Source of the DNA: Aphanomyces cochlioides
Lineage: Eukaryota; Oomycota; Saprolegniomycetes; Saprolegniales; Verrucalvaceae
Assembly (NCBI GenBank): GCA_019828595.1
Contig: JAHQRK010000011.1
Location: 620,001 to 684,000 of the forward strand
Length of the DNA stretch: 64,000 nucleotides
Direction: 5' to 3'
Shown: piece by piece, positions 9,918 to 20,599 of the stretch
Position numbering within the stretch: position 1 is the first letter of the stretch
Layout of the letters: each line of letters opens with the position of its first letter
Program-made: the position numbers and the translations under genes
The notes under the pieces: model-generated
The model's input: the letters and a program-made list of their open reading frames with translations, nothing else
What the model was told of the DNA's origin: nothing
Databases searched by the model: none

Positions 9918-11327
9918 ATGGCGGCAGGCAAGAGAGATTTAACAAATGAAGAGCGCGAGTGCATCCTGAGGGAGGTGCTCTTGCACAGCAAACAAGCCTT
10001 CATGATGCGGCTACCAAAAGGGCTGGGAGCCCATCTTGCAGCCAAATACAACTGCCACGTCTCGTCCATCCGTCGCGTCTTATCTCGGGCGAAAAGTCAA
10101 GGGATTCAAGACGGCAACATGAGAGTCTGTGTCAAGAACAGGAAAAAAGGACGGGTCGGACGCAAGATGGCTCACAGTCCAGCTCAAGTCAAACAAAAAC
10201 TGTTGGACTTGCCACTCGAGCTCAGGGGAAATCTACGAACGATTGCAACGAATACAGGTAGGCTACACTTTACTCTATATTGACTGTGCTAGGCATAAGC
10301 TATGGCTCTCTACATAGATATCTTAAGCTTGGAATGTTCCGCTCACACACTAACTCCATTCGTCCTCAGCTGACCTCAGCAAACAAGTACAGTCGCTTGA
10401 AGTTTGCCCTCGGCTTTGTCCGTCCAAGCATGGAGATGAGCGAAATGCTTGAATACGTCCACCTGGACGAAAAGTGGTTCTACCTCACACAGGAGAACAG
10501 AAAATTCTATCTTGTCCCTGGCGAGAAAGAGCCCGAGAGGAGCTGCCAAAGCAAACGCTTCATTACAAAAGTAATGTTCTTGACAGCGGTCGCCCGTCCA
10601 CGCTTTGTCGAAGACACGGGCTTGTGGTTCAACGGGAAGATCGGCACTTGGCCCTTTGTAGAGCTCGCTGAGGCAAAACGGTCAAGTGTCAACAGACCAG
10701 CTGGAACTCTGGAGACAAAAGTTGTGAATGTGACGAAGGAGTGTATCGCTCTTACCTCATCAATCAAGTACTACCGTCAATCGTGAAGGTGTGGCTGAGT
10801 CATCGAAGCGAATTGTTTTGCAACATGACAACGCCAGACCACACGTCACCTCCGCTGACACCGAATTGCAACGTTGCTTCGACAAGTACAAGGCTGACGG
10901 TTGGCATTTTGAGTTAGCACCGCAACCGCCCAATTCTCCCGATATGAACATCCTTGACTTGGGCTTTTTCGCTGCCATTCAGTCATTGCAGCAGCGACAA
11001 TCTTCCCGTTCAATTGACGAACATAGGCAATGTACTGAAAGCCTTTGAAGATTATCCGTGCCAACGATTCAACCACACATTCCTCACATTGCAATCTTGC
11101 TTTGTCGAAACCATGAAGAATTCGGGAGGCAACACGTACAAAATCCCACACATGGCCAAACAGAAAAAGAGCGTCATGGACAATTGCCTCGAAATGTCCT
11201 CTGCCCACCCGATGTCTATGCAGAGGCATTGGCCTCGTTGGATTTGCATGATGGTGACGAAATGGACCGGAAGTGCGACAAAGAGAGCGAGGCACAGCGA
11301 GAAATCTTTTGGAGACTATCGCATTGA
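9918..11327 (+). pseudogene. mariner/IS630-type transposase, broken
   Basis: Starts MAAGKRDLTNEERECIL, with an N-terminal helix-turn-helix region, a probable 35-bp GT-AG intron (about 10258-10292), then the DDE core: first Asp in HLDEKWFYLT, second in LQHDNARPH, third in PDMNILDLGFF. At least three frameshifts (about 10740, 10785 and 10985) separate these motifs, so it cannot encode a full protein. The C-terminal GGNTYKIPHMAK segment matches GGNGYKIPHM of the intact-looking relative at 50061-51547, placing both in one family. DDE transposases cut and paste at TA. Confidence 0.8.
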
Positions 11328-11329
11328 GT

Positions 11330-11870
11330 GATTCGAGCCAAGACGACATTTCTTTGGCACTAAGCGAGGTGGGTATAGTGCCAATAGACATCACGAGAAC
11401 GTAGTAATAGTATGAAATAGATATAGCTCTGTTAGTACTTAGTTGATTTGTTGAGCGCGGCAGGAGGGTTCTCGAGGTAAACCCCCCTCCTGAATCGATT
11501 GCCGCTATCGGTTTCCATGAATTCGTGAATTCAACAAAAAATGAGACATTTATTGAAACGTTACACCTGTAAAATTTTATATATGATGTTTTGGAGGTAT
11601 ACTTTTGTATGGACAGATCGGAAATGTCATTCGCGCAACAATTGTGGATCGGAGAATAGTACTTTAATTCCACTGGAAAATTATTTTGAACCCCTCATTC
11701 CAAGTCAGAAGTATACAAAACGTATTTTAGCCCTAACTCAGTCAAAATTGCTCCAATTTTGCTCAAATCAGTGCCAAAATCAAGCTTTTGTTACGCTCTA
11801 TCGATTGGTACCAATTTGGCAGCGAAAAAGTTTATATGGAAGAAGTTATCGACGAAAAACGATCTACAGT
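11330..11870. other. transposon interior, non-coding
   Basis: Lies between the two transposase genes inside the 9498-13298 element. It contains an imperfect hairpin near 11469-11502 (CAGGAGGG pairing with CCCTCCTG). No gene. Confidence 0.4.
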
Positions 11871-11872
11871 GT

Positions 11873-11901
11873 CTTTTCCACCGGCTCGGCCGGTGGAAAA
11901 G
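11873..11901. other. perfect 13-bp stem hairpin beside the transposase 3' end
   Basis: CTTTTCCACCGGC, a 3-base loop (TCG), and the exact inverse complement. It lies 12 bp beyond the stop codon of the minus-strand pogo transposase. Could be a transcript 3' hairpin or a transposon secondary structure; function unknown. Confidence 0.6.
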
Positions 11902-11913
11902 AAAACATGTACA

Positions 11914-13121
11914 TTATGGCTTGGGAATTGCCTTAAGGAAGCTATTTTGGACTTGATCTGGAGTGATTTTGTCCCATGCTGCTATAGCACGTTTAATCAT
12001 AGTGATTCTTTTGAAACTAGCCGTAGGAGACAACCAGTCTTGGTCGTCATCTTCGTCATCAATCACGACATCCTCAGCGATCCAAAGATCTCTCAAATGT
12101 CGTTTGAACGGAGCCATAATTGACACGTCAAGAGGCTGGCAATGTGAAATTGCATTCGGCGGCAGTGGGCAGACGTCGCACCCTATTTCCTCTGCTGTCT
12201 TGACTCCATCTTTGCTCACGTGGGACTCAAAGTTGTCCAAGACAAGCACGGACTTTCCTTGCACACGCTCTCCAAGTACACACCACAAATACTGCTGCCA
12301 CACTTCGGCGTCCATCCATGCCTTCTTCTGCATAGCGTAGAAATGGTCGGTCGGAAACTTGGGTATCTCCTTTGTGTCGATCACACCACCAACTGCACCT
12401 CGGATGACAAACAAGATGGGGAGCTTGAGCCCGTCCGCTCGGATAGTAAAGACGGCAGTCATTCGATATGAGTGCTTTTCGCCAGAGGCCAGCTTTGCAT
12501 TGCCCCCACGCGGCGACAAAATGTATCTTGGGCCATGTTGAACTGAATTGCCGTCTCATCAACATTGAACACACAGTCTGGGGTGTACATGCCATATTTC
12601 TTGTGGAACAGCTCGGCAAAGTGAGCGCGGGTACTTTCAAGGTCGGAGATCGTGTGCTTGGCTGGGCACGCTTGTTGGTAAGAGTACCCGTTGCGTGTGC
12701 AGAAATCTTGCAAGACCGAAAGTAGGTTGTCGTATCCGCAACCTGCCTTCTGTCTTGCAAGATACTGCTCAAGCCACTGATGTTGCGTCCGTTTGAGAAA
12801 CTGAATCATGTGGGTACAGGTGAGCGCTCGTTCTTGGTGTCGGCGGCAATTCATGAAAGCGAGCAGTGCTTCTGGATCCGGTAGAATTTGCTTTCGTCCA
12901 GCGCTAGGAAGATTCTTGGCCTTGTTCTTGTTTCCCTTGAAGGCAAGCAACTTGGTCTGCTCGCGTTTCTAGTTGCTGATACAGCTGTAAGGTACGTCTA
13001 TCGCTTCTGCAGCTGCTCTGATGGACATTGTTTTGATGAGTTCCAGACCGGTGAGCTTCAACGATTTGCGATACGTGTTACGGCGCTTCGACCGAGGGTG
13101 CTCCTCGACGTCGAAGTCCAT
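11914..13121 (-). pseudogene. pogo/Tigger-type transposase (DDE_1), broken
   Basis: From ATG 13121: a basic N-terminus and a helix-turn-helix (SIRAAAEAIDVPYSCISN), then a CENP-B-like second DNA-binding region, and the DDE_1 catalytic core with FNVDETAIQFNM (first Asp), VLVLDNFESH (second Asp) and HCQPLDVSIMAPFKRHLRDL near the third. An in-frame TAG at 12969-12971 and a frameshift near 12505 break it. It belongs to the 9498-13298 element, whose ends carry the TA duplication expected of this superfamily. Confidence 0.82.
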
Positions 13122-13439
13122 GAAAGTGAAAATGACGTCGAGAAAGAGATGCACGTGTACGACAACTCGTTTAAATTGACTGTTTGGCGAGCAAATATAT
13201 TTTTGACCAATCACAGCATTTCAAAATTGAATTTCATTGGTTGATCAAAGAGTGGTCCCTGCGAAACTTCGATGTGTCTTAAATTTCCCCGTTCTCTGTA
13301 ATGGTTAAGTGAGGCTAGGAGTAATTTATATTCATATAAATGGACAAAATTCATCATTTAAACCAACGATGATTGGCTACGTTAGCCAAAAAGATTAATC
13401 ATTGGGTGAAATTCTATATAATGGGAAAACTACTACGGT

Positions 13440-14640
13440 ATTGTCAATTTCAGTCTAATTTGTATTTATAACCAAAAATCAAATACATTTCCAAATCGAT
13501 TTGACCATACTGAAGCCAAGTTCAACCGAATATTGGCCAAATTAATTGCATGTGAGTTAGGGTGTGTTTTGGTGTGTTTTGCGTGAATTAGTTAAATACT
13601 CGATTCTGATTGGCTGCGAGATTCGGAAATCGATTAAAAAAATCGATACATCTGCGGCATCTGTGTTAAGAATATCATATTTTTGTATGGGGTGTGTTAA
13701 AGATTCCAACACAATCCATGTTCAATGATAAATTTATACTTGATTTCATTATATGTATCCGGAAAGTGCAAGATTCCAGGCAACTGTGTTAGAGAATCCA
13801 TCACATTTATTTACATTCGGCTGATTGGCCAATATTATAAAGCTAGAAGTACTGAGCAGCATCAAGCAAAGTTGAAAAACTTTTAGATGCAATCGCTCTT
13901 AACTCCAATACTTTGCATTGCTCGAGCAATCAAAATTTCATAAGGCATTCTATGTATTTGAGGATTATTCTAACGAAATTTATTTAACGTGCCAGTGGCT
14001 TGCTGCGATTTTTCTGAATTGTTTGCCTCTGCTGTTCCTCATTGCTGAACTAGATGAATTTGGTCGAATTCACCAGCACGGCATATTTTAAACTAATGAA
14101 CATAACTGTGTTGTGAGTAATAATAAAGTTCAGGTGCCCAAATGAATGGCACAAAGCTTCTCGTAGTTCTGTGATTTGTTTAAGCATCGGTATCGGTGGT
14201 AATAGTCATAGTAGATCGCACGATCAATTTGAGAAACACTTCAGCAGAAGTGTTGAGAATTGCAAAGCTTTGTTGAAGGGAAAATTTACGAAAATGCAGT
14301 TTGATGTCATTGTTTATTCAGACTTGTGAAAGAGATATCTTCATCAGAGATCTTAAGGGAGGGCGACAAAGGAAGATATACGACTATATTTATTATTGTG
14401 GGCGATAAACAGAGAGAAAGCATTCACCCTCTCGTGTTTCAAAGAATGGAATTAAATCTTTGCAAGAAGCTGCTATGTTCTCTGAACATTTCATGTCTGT
14501 CAAAATAGATTTATGACCAATCATATTGAGTATTTTGGTGTGATGAAACTCCTAACACAGATGCCGTCATTATTATATACATTTCCAGCCCATCTCACTG
14601 GTACTAGTATTTAGAATGAATCTCACAATATATTTGTCAC
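13440..14640 (-). repeat. dispersed repeat family, copy B, with internal insertion
   Basis: Inverted copy of the repeat at 2144-2390. The homologous parts are 13440-13651 and 14577-14640. Between them lies about 925 bp absent from copy A and flanked by ATACAT on both sides (13646-13651 and 14577-14582), which is single in copy A. Confidence 0.75.
13652..14576. mobile_element. non-autonomous element inserted in repeat copy B
   Basis: Sequence present only in copy B, with near-terminal inverted segments CGGCATCTGTGTTA (from 13654) and TAACACAGATGCCG (to about 14567) and a 6-bp direct flank ATACAT. Non-coding. The superfamily is not identifiable from the ends. Confidence 0.6.
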
Positions 14641-15690
14641 GAGTATTGCCAATTATTGTCACGATAAATTTATTTATCTGAATTCAATACATACACTCCT
14701 CGCATTTGACACTAATGCAAGATCCTAAATCGGAAGTTGTCAAAGAATCGCTGAGTCAAGGTCGACAAGGAGTCTAACGTTATCGACTTCCTTCATCGGC
14801 AAAAGCTGGTCCAGCTACATCATCCAGCATGTAAAGCATCTAATCATCTCCTGGCGCTACAGTTTGTGGTAAAATGTATTTCTTAACTTTGGGTTTCACC
14901 CAGTCATCGGGAATGCCTGCAAGAGCGATGGCGCTGCAGCTAAGTCCTCAGGACGTTAAGTCTTCCGCAGCAACGTGCACCTCGTAAACAAAATTGTTTG
15001 GCAGTTTCACTGAGCGTCGTTTCGACAGCGGAGTGCGCTGGACACTGCTTTTTGAACAGAGAAGTGTTTCGCTACAGCTTAGCCACTCTAGGAAAACGCT
15101 CACCTCAAGAAAGATGCGCTGAATTTGGTCATGAACAGCATCCTGACCCAATGTCGAAGAGATAAATCAAGTCTGAAGGGGCAATGGTGGCGGTCACGTG
15201 GTGCGCAGGAGCGCAGGCGCAATGTAAATTCCATTACTCATCCAAGATCTTGCATTTGCTAATGATATGCGAAAGCGAAACATCCAGAGGGGGCGTAAAA
15301 CCTTCATGGACAGGATTGCTTGGCGAATGGGCCGAAAAACTCCACAATGACCTTCCTCGGCGCTCCAGCTTCAGAAATGCGTCGCGATGAAGTGCTCGAA
15401 AGCGCGAGGCATTAAAGAGCTCTAAAGCATCGCAAGCGATGGACTTGATACATTTTGCCCCCTGGTTGAGACAACGTTAAGGTGGACACGATACGAGCCC
15501 GAGTAGGTGCGGTGGACTGACCTTTCACACGTTTGAAATGTCAATCAGTTGAAAATCCAGTGTCCATGAATGACTACAATAATTCACACGATGGCCGATC
15601 CTCTTTCGTTCGTGTGACCAGTGTAGGACACGTCGTCGCAGTTGCAAGTCGAGTATTGATAAATCAACTTGACATTGAGTACAACAAGCA
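14641..15690. other. intergenic, no gene supported
   Basis: Only short frames without motifs. The last 150 bp should include the promoter of the gene at 15694. Confidence 0.35.
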
Positions 15691-15693
15691 AGA

Positions 15694-16683
15694 ATGGCCA
15701 AGTCCACCGCCGCTGTCTGCATGGCCATCGCCCTTAGCTCATTGCACTTATCGTCTGCCGCGTCACAACCTGGTCGATGCAAAGCCGACACCGACTGTAC
15801 CACCTACGGCACGGGCTACTCATGCATCTCTGTTCAGACTGATATTGCGGGCATTACCCTCGCCTCGCAATGCGTTCTCGGCTCGGCTTGTGGCGGCAAT
15901 GTTGCTGGCAAGTGCCCAACATTTAGCTCGTGGTCGACCTCGTACCAAAAGATCCGCCCTGTATACGCCTTAGTCGCTGCTGAGAACTGTCAGAACGTCA
16001 CCGCCACCACCACCGTCGCCCCGAATTCCTCCACCACTGCCAAGCCAACGACCGTCGAATGTTTTTCAACTACGTACTCCGATAGCAACTCGTCAGTGCT
16101 TGTGACTGGCATCTACAAATGCGTGGACGCTGACATGTACGAGTCCAACAACCTCGGCGCGATTACAAACCTCACTGCAAAACAGCTCAAGCAATGCCAA
16201 GGCAATACTACGGCTGCTGGCCTTTGCAACGGCCATGGTACTTGTGCGCCAACGAGCTCTCTGTCGTCGTCGTATCAGTGCATCTGCAACCAGGGGTACT
16301 CCTCCTCGGACAATTGTCTTGTGGCTATTTCCAATGTCTGCGATAACTTTGGCTCGTGTGGCTCAGGCAACACTTGCGATTCAAAAACTGGTCAATGTAT
16401 CTGCACTGGTGGCACCCAAGGTTCGCAGTGCTCGCTCTGTAATGCGTTGTTCTCTCTGGCATGCAATGGCAATGGTAAATGCGACGCCCTCGAAGGCACG
16501 TGCACGTGCAACTCTGGCTACACTGGAAGTCTCTGCGATACCAAGAACTCGACTTCTTCGGGCGGCTCCAGTGGTGGCACCAGCGGTGGCTCCTCCACAG
16601 GCGGCACTACTAGTGCCGCGTACAAGACTCAAGGTATACAACTCCTTGCACTTGCAGTGGGTTTCCTCGCTTTGGTTGCCTAA
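15694..16683 (+). CDS. secreted, probably GPI-anchored EGF-module protein, copy 2
   Basis: 329 residues with the same layout as the protein at 5654-6628: signal peptide (MAKSTAAVCMAIALSSLHLS), Cys-rich N-terminal domain, Ser/Thr linker, second Cys-rich region, three EGF-like modules and a Ser/Gly-rich stretch ending in a hydrophobic GPI-type tail (IQLLALAVGFLALVA). The two are clearly paralogous along their whole length. One conserved cysteine of copy 1 (KIQPVCAF) is Tyr here (KIRPVYAL), so one disulfide may differ. Linker and tail diverge most, as expected for surface proteins. Function unknown. Confidence 0.85.
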   Translation: MAKSTAAVCMAIALSSLHLSSAASQPGRCKADTDCTTYGTGYSCISVQTDIAGITLASQCVLGSACGGNVAGKCPTFSSWSTSYQKIRPVYALVAAENCQNVTATTTVAPNSSTTAKPTTVECFSTTYSDSNSSVLVTGIYKCVDADMYESNNLGAITNLTAKQLKQCQGNTTAAGLCNGHGTCAPTSSLSSSYQCICNQGYSSSDNCLVAISNVCDNFGSCGSGNTCDSKTGQCICTGGTQGSQCSLCNALFSLACNGNGKCDALEGTCTCNSGYTGSLCDTKNSTSSGGSSGGTSGGSSTGGTTSAAYKTQGIQLLALAVGFLALVA

Positions 16684-16739
16684 CTCGTACCAACTTGAAA
16701 CTTTGCGTGTTTTGCATGGACTAGAATGATTCATAATCT

Positions 16740-17520
16740 CAATCTAATAAGCAATTGATTCTGTTGAAAGACGTTTGTTAGCCAGGCGTGTTGGCGACGA
16801 CGTGCTCAATATAAACACGATTAAAAAGAGTTTAGCCAGCTCTTTGTCTCAACTCGATCATTATGGGGCATCAGGGAGGAACTTAACAGCTAGCAAGGAA
16901 GAGCCCTAAAGCGGTTGTCAAAGTAATGCATTTGTTTTGTGCTATGCTTTGCTTTTCCAGTGACCAGAATTGTGTCCGCCAATTGAGCCTGTAGAGTACA
17001 GCATGCCAACTTAAATTTCATGTCAGTTGCACACCTCTCGTGGCACAGCGGAAGGTAATAGACAAAGCTGACGTCGGTATATCCAAGGCATCAACATGAG
17101 GTCATCAATCGTTAGGAGGGCGCAGGGCATAATTCACATGAAGATCGGCTCAACGTCTTCCTTCTGATAGACCACTGTAGAAGTGTTTTTTGCAGCGATC
17201 ACAGCCCAGACCGTTCTTGTCGTTTCCATGTACTCAACAATGAGCCCGCAGTGCCCTATCTTATGCTTGGCTGGCACTCTTCATCAATCTGATGAGGAGA
17301 GGATATTATCCTCTCCTTTCAAAAAGTGCAAATCTCTCACGAGTACACAACCATTCTCAACTTAGTGCGCCCATTGCGCGAGACAATCAGCTTCATGTTT
17401 CTAGCAAATAACGATCGATTGAATGGCGAATAGATCCACAATACACACATACCCATCGGCTAACTATCTGCACACAACAGCCACGCTGCCATCTTTTATC
17501 TCCCTTGTCTGTGGCTAGTG
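16740..17520. other. intergenic, nothing recognised
   Basis: About 780 bp upstream of the eL39 promoter region with only short meaningless frames. Confidence 0.4.
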
Positions 17521-17526
17521 TTGAGA

Positions 17527-17593
17527 GTATCCGGATTTTGGTCGTTTATCCGGAATTTGGCGTGTTATCCGGATGTGATGGATTTATCCGGAC
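17527..17593 (+). promoter_or_regulatory. four TATCCGGA motifs at exact 19-bp intervals upstream of eL39
   Basis: TATCCGGA begins at 17528, 17547, 17566 and 17585, exactly 19 bp apart, 124-189 bp before the eL39 start codon. The regular phasing in a ribosomal-protein upstream region suggests a factor-binding array (inference). Confidence 0.6.
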
Positions 17594-17715
17594 AATTTTA
17601 TCTTGCATCTGATTGGACAATATATTTGAGCCGTAAGTGGTTGGTGTGGGTTGATTTGACTGGCTGGAAGTATCGGCGGATTTGCATTCCTGGTTTTTTC
17701 CTCACAAGCACGAAT

Positions 17716-17994
17716 ATGGTACGTTTGGATGCAAGTAGATGAGTCTTGCGTGAATGTTTCAAGTAATGGAAGGCTTATATATTGTATCTTTGTAGCCTTC
17801 CCACAAGACTTTCCGTACCAAGACCATCTTGGCCAAGAAGTTGAAGCAAAACCGCCCAATTCCTCAGTGGATTCGTCTCCGCACGGGCAACACGATTCGG
17901 TAAGCGCTTGGATTTCAACAGCATGGGATTCATCACGATGTGTAGCTACAACGCGAAGCGCCGCCACTGGCGCCGCACCAAGCTTGGTTTGTAA
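17716..17994 (+). CDS. RPL39: 60S ribosomal protein eL39
   Basis: Three exons: the ATG alone (17716-17718), 17796-17899 and 17946-17994, with GT-AG introns 17719-17795 and 17900-17945. They give 51 residues, the usual length. The product has the signature [19 protein letters not shown] and ends [11 protein letters not shown], practically the universal eL39 sequence. It lines the nascent-peptide exit tunnel of the large subunit. A first exon holding only the start codon is notable but common in ribosomal-protein genes. Four phased TATCCGGA motifs precede it. Confidence 0.95.
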
Positions 17995-18153
17995 GCGGAC
18001 AGGTCCGATTCGTGCAGGCTGGGACGGCGTATTTGGAAGTTGTTGGCCTATTGGTAACATAGAGACCGTTCTTGCTTGCGCATGGCTTTTGGGGAAAAAG
18101 GACTACTTAACAGCAGTGAAATACACATTTTGCTTTTGTTAGTGTCCAGGAAC

Positions 18154-19349
18154 CTATTCCTTGAAGCTCTGCTCCATGAGAGCAAACAGCCCGGTCGGGT
18201 TGTCGACATGCACCCAGTGATCCGCCTTCTCCAAAAGATGCAAGTGGACACGGTCGCGACCATCAAATCGGCGCACCACCTCGTTCGTCCAGAATTTGTT
18301 GTACTCGGCGCGGACAAAGTGGACATTGGCATTGCCAGGCAGGTAGGTCAAGATCGGCCAGCAGTCCGTCGTCAAAAACGCCCGGAAGAGAGTATGGATG
18401 ACCGGCAAGTCCATCTTCCACACGTATTCCTCGGGCGAGTTTGAGATAGCCTTGAGATTTGTCGTCATCCACTGAGCTTGGCCAGTCTCAAAGCCCTTGG
18501 CTTCAAGAAGCTGCACCAAACCTTTCTTGGATGTAATCGGCAATGGCACTTCCATGAGCGCAGGTAGCACAAAGTCCGTCGAGTTGAAGGTCTTATCCTG
18601 GGCTCGCGTTGCATAATCGGTTTGCTCTACACCAAAGATCGTCGCAATCACAAAAATCCCTGATAATGAGTCTACCACATCCTGGCAAGGCATCAAGAAC
18701 CCACGTATCCTTCGGCACAGGTAAGTTTTCACGACGGCATGCATCCAGGTACGTGAGAGCCACCTTGCCGCCGAACGAATGGCCACAAACGACGTCGGGT
18801 GTGATGTTCAACGATGCCAAGAGGTCGCTAGAAACAACAAAATGAGCTCTTGAAGGGTCAATAGTGTTGCCACGCACATGACGTCTTGCGCACACGCTTG
18901 TAGATGATGCGGTGGTTGCATCGAAGGACTATCGCCATGGCCTATTGCAACGATAACCAAGTGAGTCAAGAATTCGACAATTGTGAGGATGGTACCTCGG
19001 TGGTCGAGCCCAAGGATTTGCCAATCCGGGAAGGTATTCACAATGCTACATCAGATCATCATCGAGATAGAAAGAGTACTCGTACCGCCGCGAGAAGGTG
19101 CCCCAATTGCCCTTGTTGCCTACGTGGATTGAGCTCACAACCGGGATACAGCCTGCTACCCAAGATTCCGTGCATGATAACCACCGTTTTCTTGGGTCCG
19201 TCGCCCTGTCCTTTGACGAGGACGTGGGCTAGCTGGCTTGCTATACGCGCCTGGGTTGTAGCTTGTCTAGCTGAAGCATGAGCACACGAATCGACGACAA
19301 ACAGCGAGACGAACCGGGTGCGCAGGACAAGGTGTCGCGACCACATCAT
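18154..19349 (-). CDS. ABHD11-like alpha/beta hydrolase
   Basis: Six exons (19349-19160, 19119-19086, 19045-18996, 18941-18878, 18827-18676, 18626-18154) keep phase and give about 320 residues. Features: oxyanion-hole segment VVIMHGILG, strand-turn LGLDHRGHGDS, nucleophile elbow GHSFGGK (Ser), cap region, a D in the VRAE strand, and the catalytic His in KADHWVHVDNP. The order and spacing fit the ABHD11 family of mitochondrial serine hydrolases. The N-terminus is rich in Arg, Ser and hydrophobic residues without acids until ~20, compatible with a mitochondrial presequence. Substrate unknown. All introns are 40-54 bp, typical of this genome. Confidence 0.85.
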
Positions 19350-19409
19350 CAATCCACACTGAAAACGACATCTCACGCGACATGTATTTTCACAGGTTCG
19401 TCAAACCTC

Positions 19410-20060
19410 TCATAATTTATATGTGACCATTGTGCGAACATGCGACCGAGGGGATGTGAAGTTCATGACATGTCCAGGACGCCCAACGATGAGGTTTAGA
19501 CTTTTTCCTCTTCGGCTAATGATTGAAGATAGACAAATTGAGCTAATTGATAGCTCCAACCACGGTTTACCAAGCTCTTTGGATGGAAAAAGTATTGATG
19601 CAAGCTTGCGGTCGAGAAAATCACAGCCAAAATCCACCAAGCTACGCTGGAAATTGTTCATGAACTTACATGCATGATGTGACGCAGTTGGTGCGATTGA
19701 TGGTCTGCCTCGGACAAAGGATGCCAAGCTTTGTGGCGTCAGTGGATTTAACAGTAGAGGCTACAGCTGTGAGTGGGGACGGTTGTGCGATCGTAAATCT
19801 GAACGCCACTGTACTCGTGACTGAAGAAGGCCATGGATGGATTCAACATGGCTCAAGTCGTGTCGCGCAATAAGTAAGTCAATGGAATGATCATCGGAAT
19901 GATCATCGGAAGGTTGCATGACTGAAACCAGTTGGAGGGTGACGCGAACGTCCTGAGATTTGACAGACATGTGTGAGCGTGGACCCTGGCATGCTCACAT
20001 CTCGGTCGAAGTAAGTGCATCAAATGATATCGTGTTCTAGGAGGTTAAGTTAAGATGGTG
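19410..20060. other. intergenic
   Basis: No gene supported. A 12-bp tandem duplication (GGAATGATCATC) occurs at about 19884-19909. Confidence 0.4.
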
Positions 20061-20065
20061 TGGAG

Positions 20066-20590
20066 CTAATATGCGGACTGCTCGAGTGTGAATGTGAGAC
20101 TTGAGGTTTTGCCATTGACACTTCGGATCGCTTGCTTGAGCTTGCCACGGGGAGATTCCTGCAGCATGCGCGTGAGTGCTGATACTTGCGCCCTGAAAAA
20201 TTCGTCTTCTTCGTCTGGGGACATGTGCAGTTCAACGTGGACGGGGTCTCTCCAATACTGTCGTTGCCACGAGTGAATCACATTGCCCCATTCTTTGCGT
20301 TCTTGGTGGCTTGGCGCCGACAGCAAGTACGTTTCGTCTGCACCTTCTGGCACCTGTCGACCTTTGACCAATTGCGTTGAGCGCACGTTCACGATAAAGC
20401 TGAAATCGCACGAATATGCTTCTGCCGCTGTCACGCCGCGGATCTTGAGTTGCGTCCGAGAAAGGCCGAATTGATGTACGATCTTTCCCCCACGCTGGTC
20501 AAAAAACGTCACCCGGCCGTCTGCGACAACGCAGTAGAGGATATCGCTCGAGATGGCGCCGTGGCGGATCAAGTAACCTTCTTTCGACAT
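20066..20590 (-). CDS. small PH-domain protein
   Basis: 174 residues, one exon. It starts with the pleckstrin-homology pattern EGYLIRHGAISSDILYCVV, continues through seven beta strands with a loop (QLVKGRQVPEGADE), and ends the domain with the helix containing KEWGNVIHSW at ~105-118. The remaining 55 residues are polar and charged without a known motif. PH domains bind phosphoinositides or proteins. Partner unknown. Confidence 0.75.
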   Translation of the reverse strand: MSKEGYLIRHGAISSDILYCVVADGRVTFFDQRGGKIVHQFGLSRTQLKIRGVTAAEAYSCDFSFIVNVRSTQLVKGRQVPEGADETYLLSAPSHQERKEWGNVIHSWQRQYWRDPVHVELHMSPDEEDEFFRAQVSALTRMLQESPRGKLKQAIRSVNGKTSSLTFTLEQSAY

Positions 20591-20599
20591 GGCGAGTCG

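Larger units (their letters stand above)
9498..13298 (-). mobile_element. pogo-like DNA transposon with TA target duplication, invaded by a second element
   Basis: The ends CAGAGAACGGGGAAATT (9498) and its inverse (to 13298) are flanked by TA on both sides (9496-9497, 13299-13300). The similarity continues inward through AAGACACA and TCGAAGT. Length 3801 bp. Its own transposase lies on the minus strand at 11914-13121. A mariner-type transposase relic at 9918-11327 is of a different family and presumably arrived by nested insertion; I could not find its termini. Confidence 0.65.

Noticed and set aside
18076..18444. 122-codon plus frame
   Set aside because: Shadow of the ABHD11-like gene, whose exons show catalytic motifs on the minus strand.
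19884..19909. 12-bp tandem duplication GGAATGATCATC
   Set aside because: Two copies only, no context; ordinary slippage.
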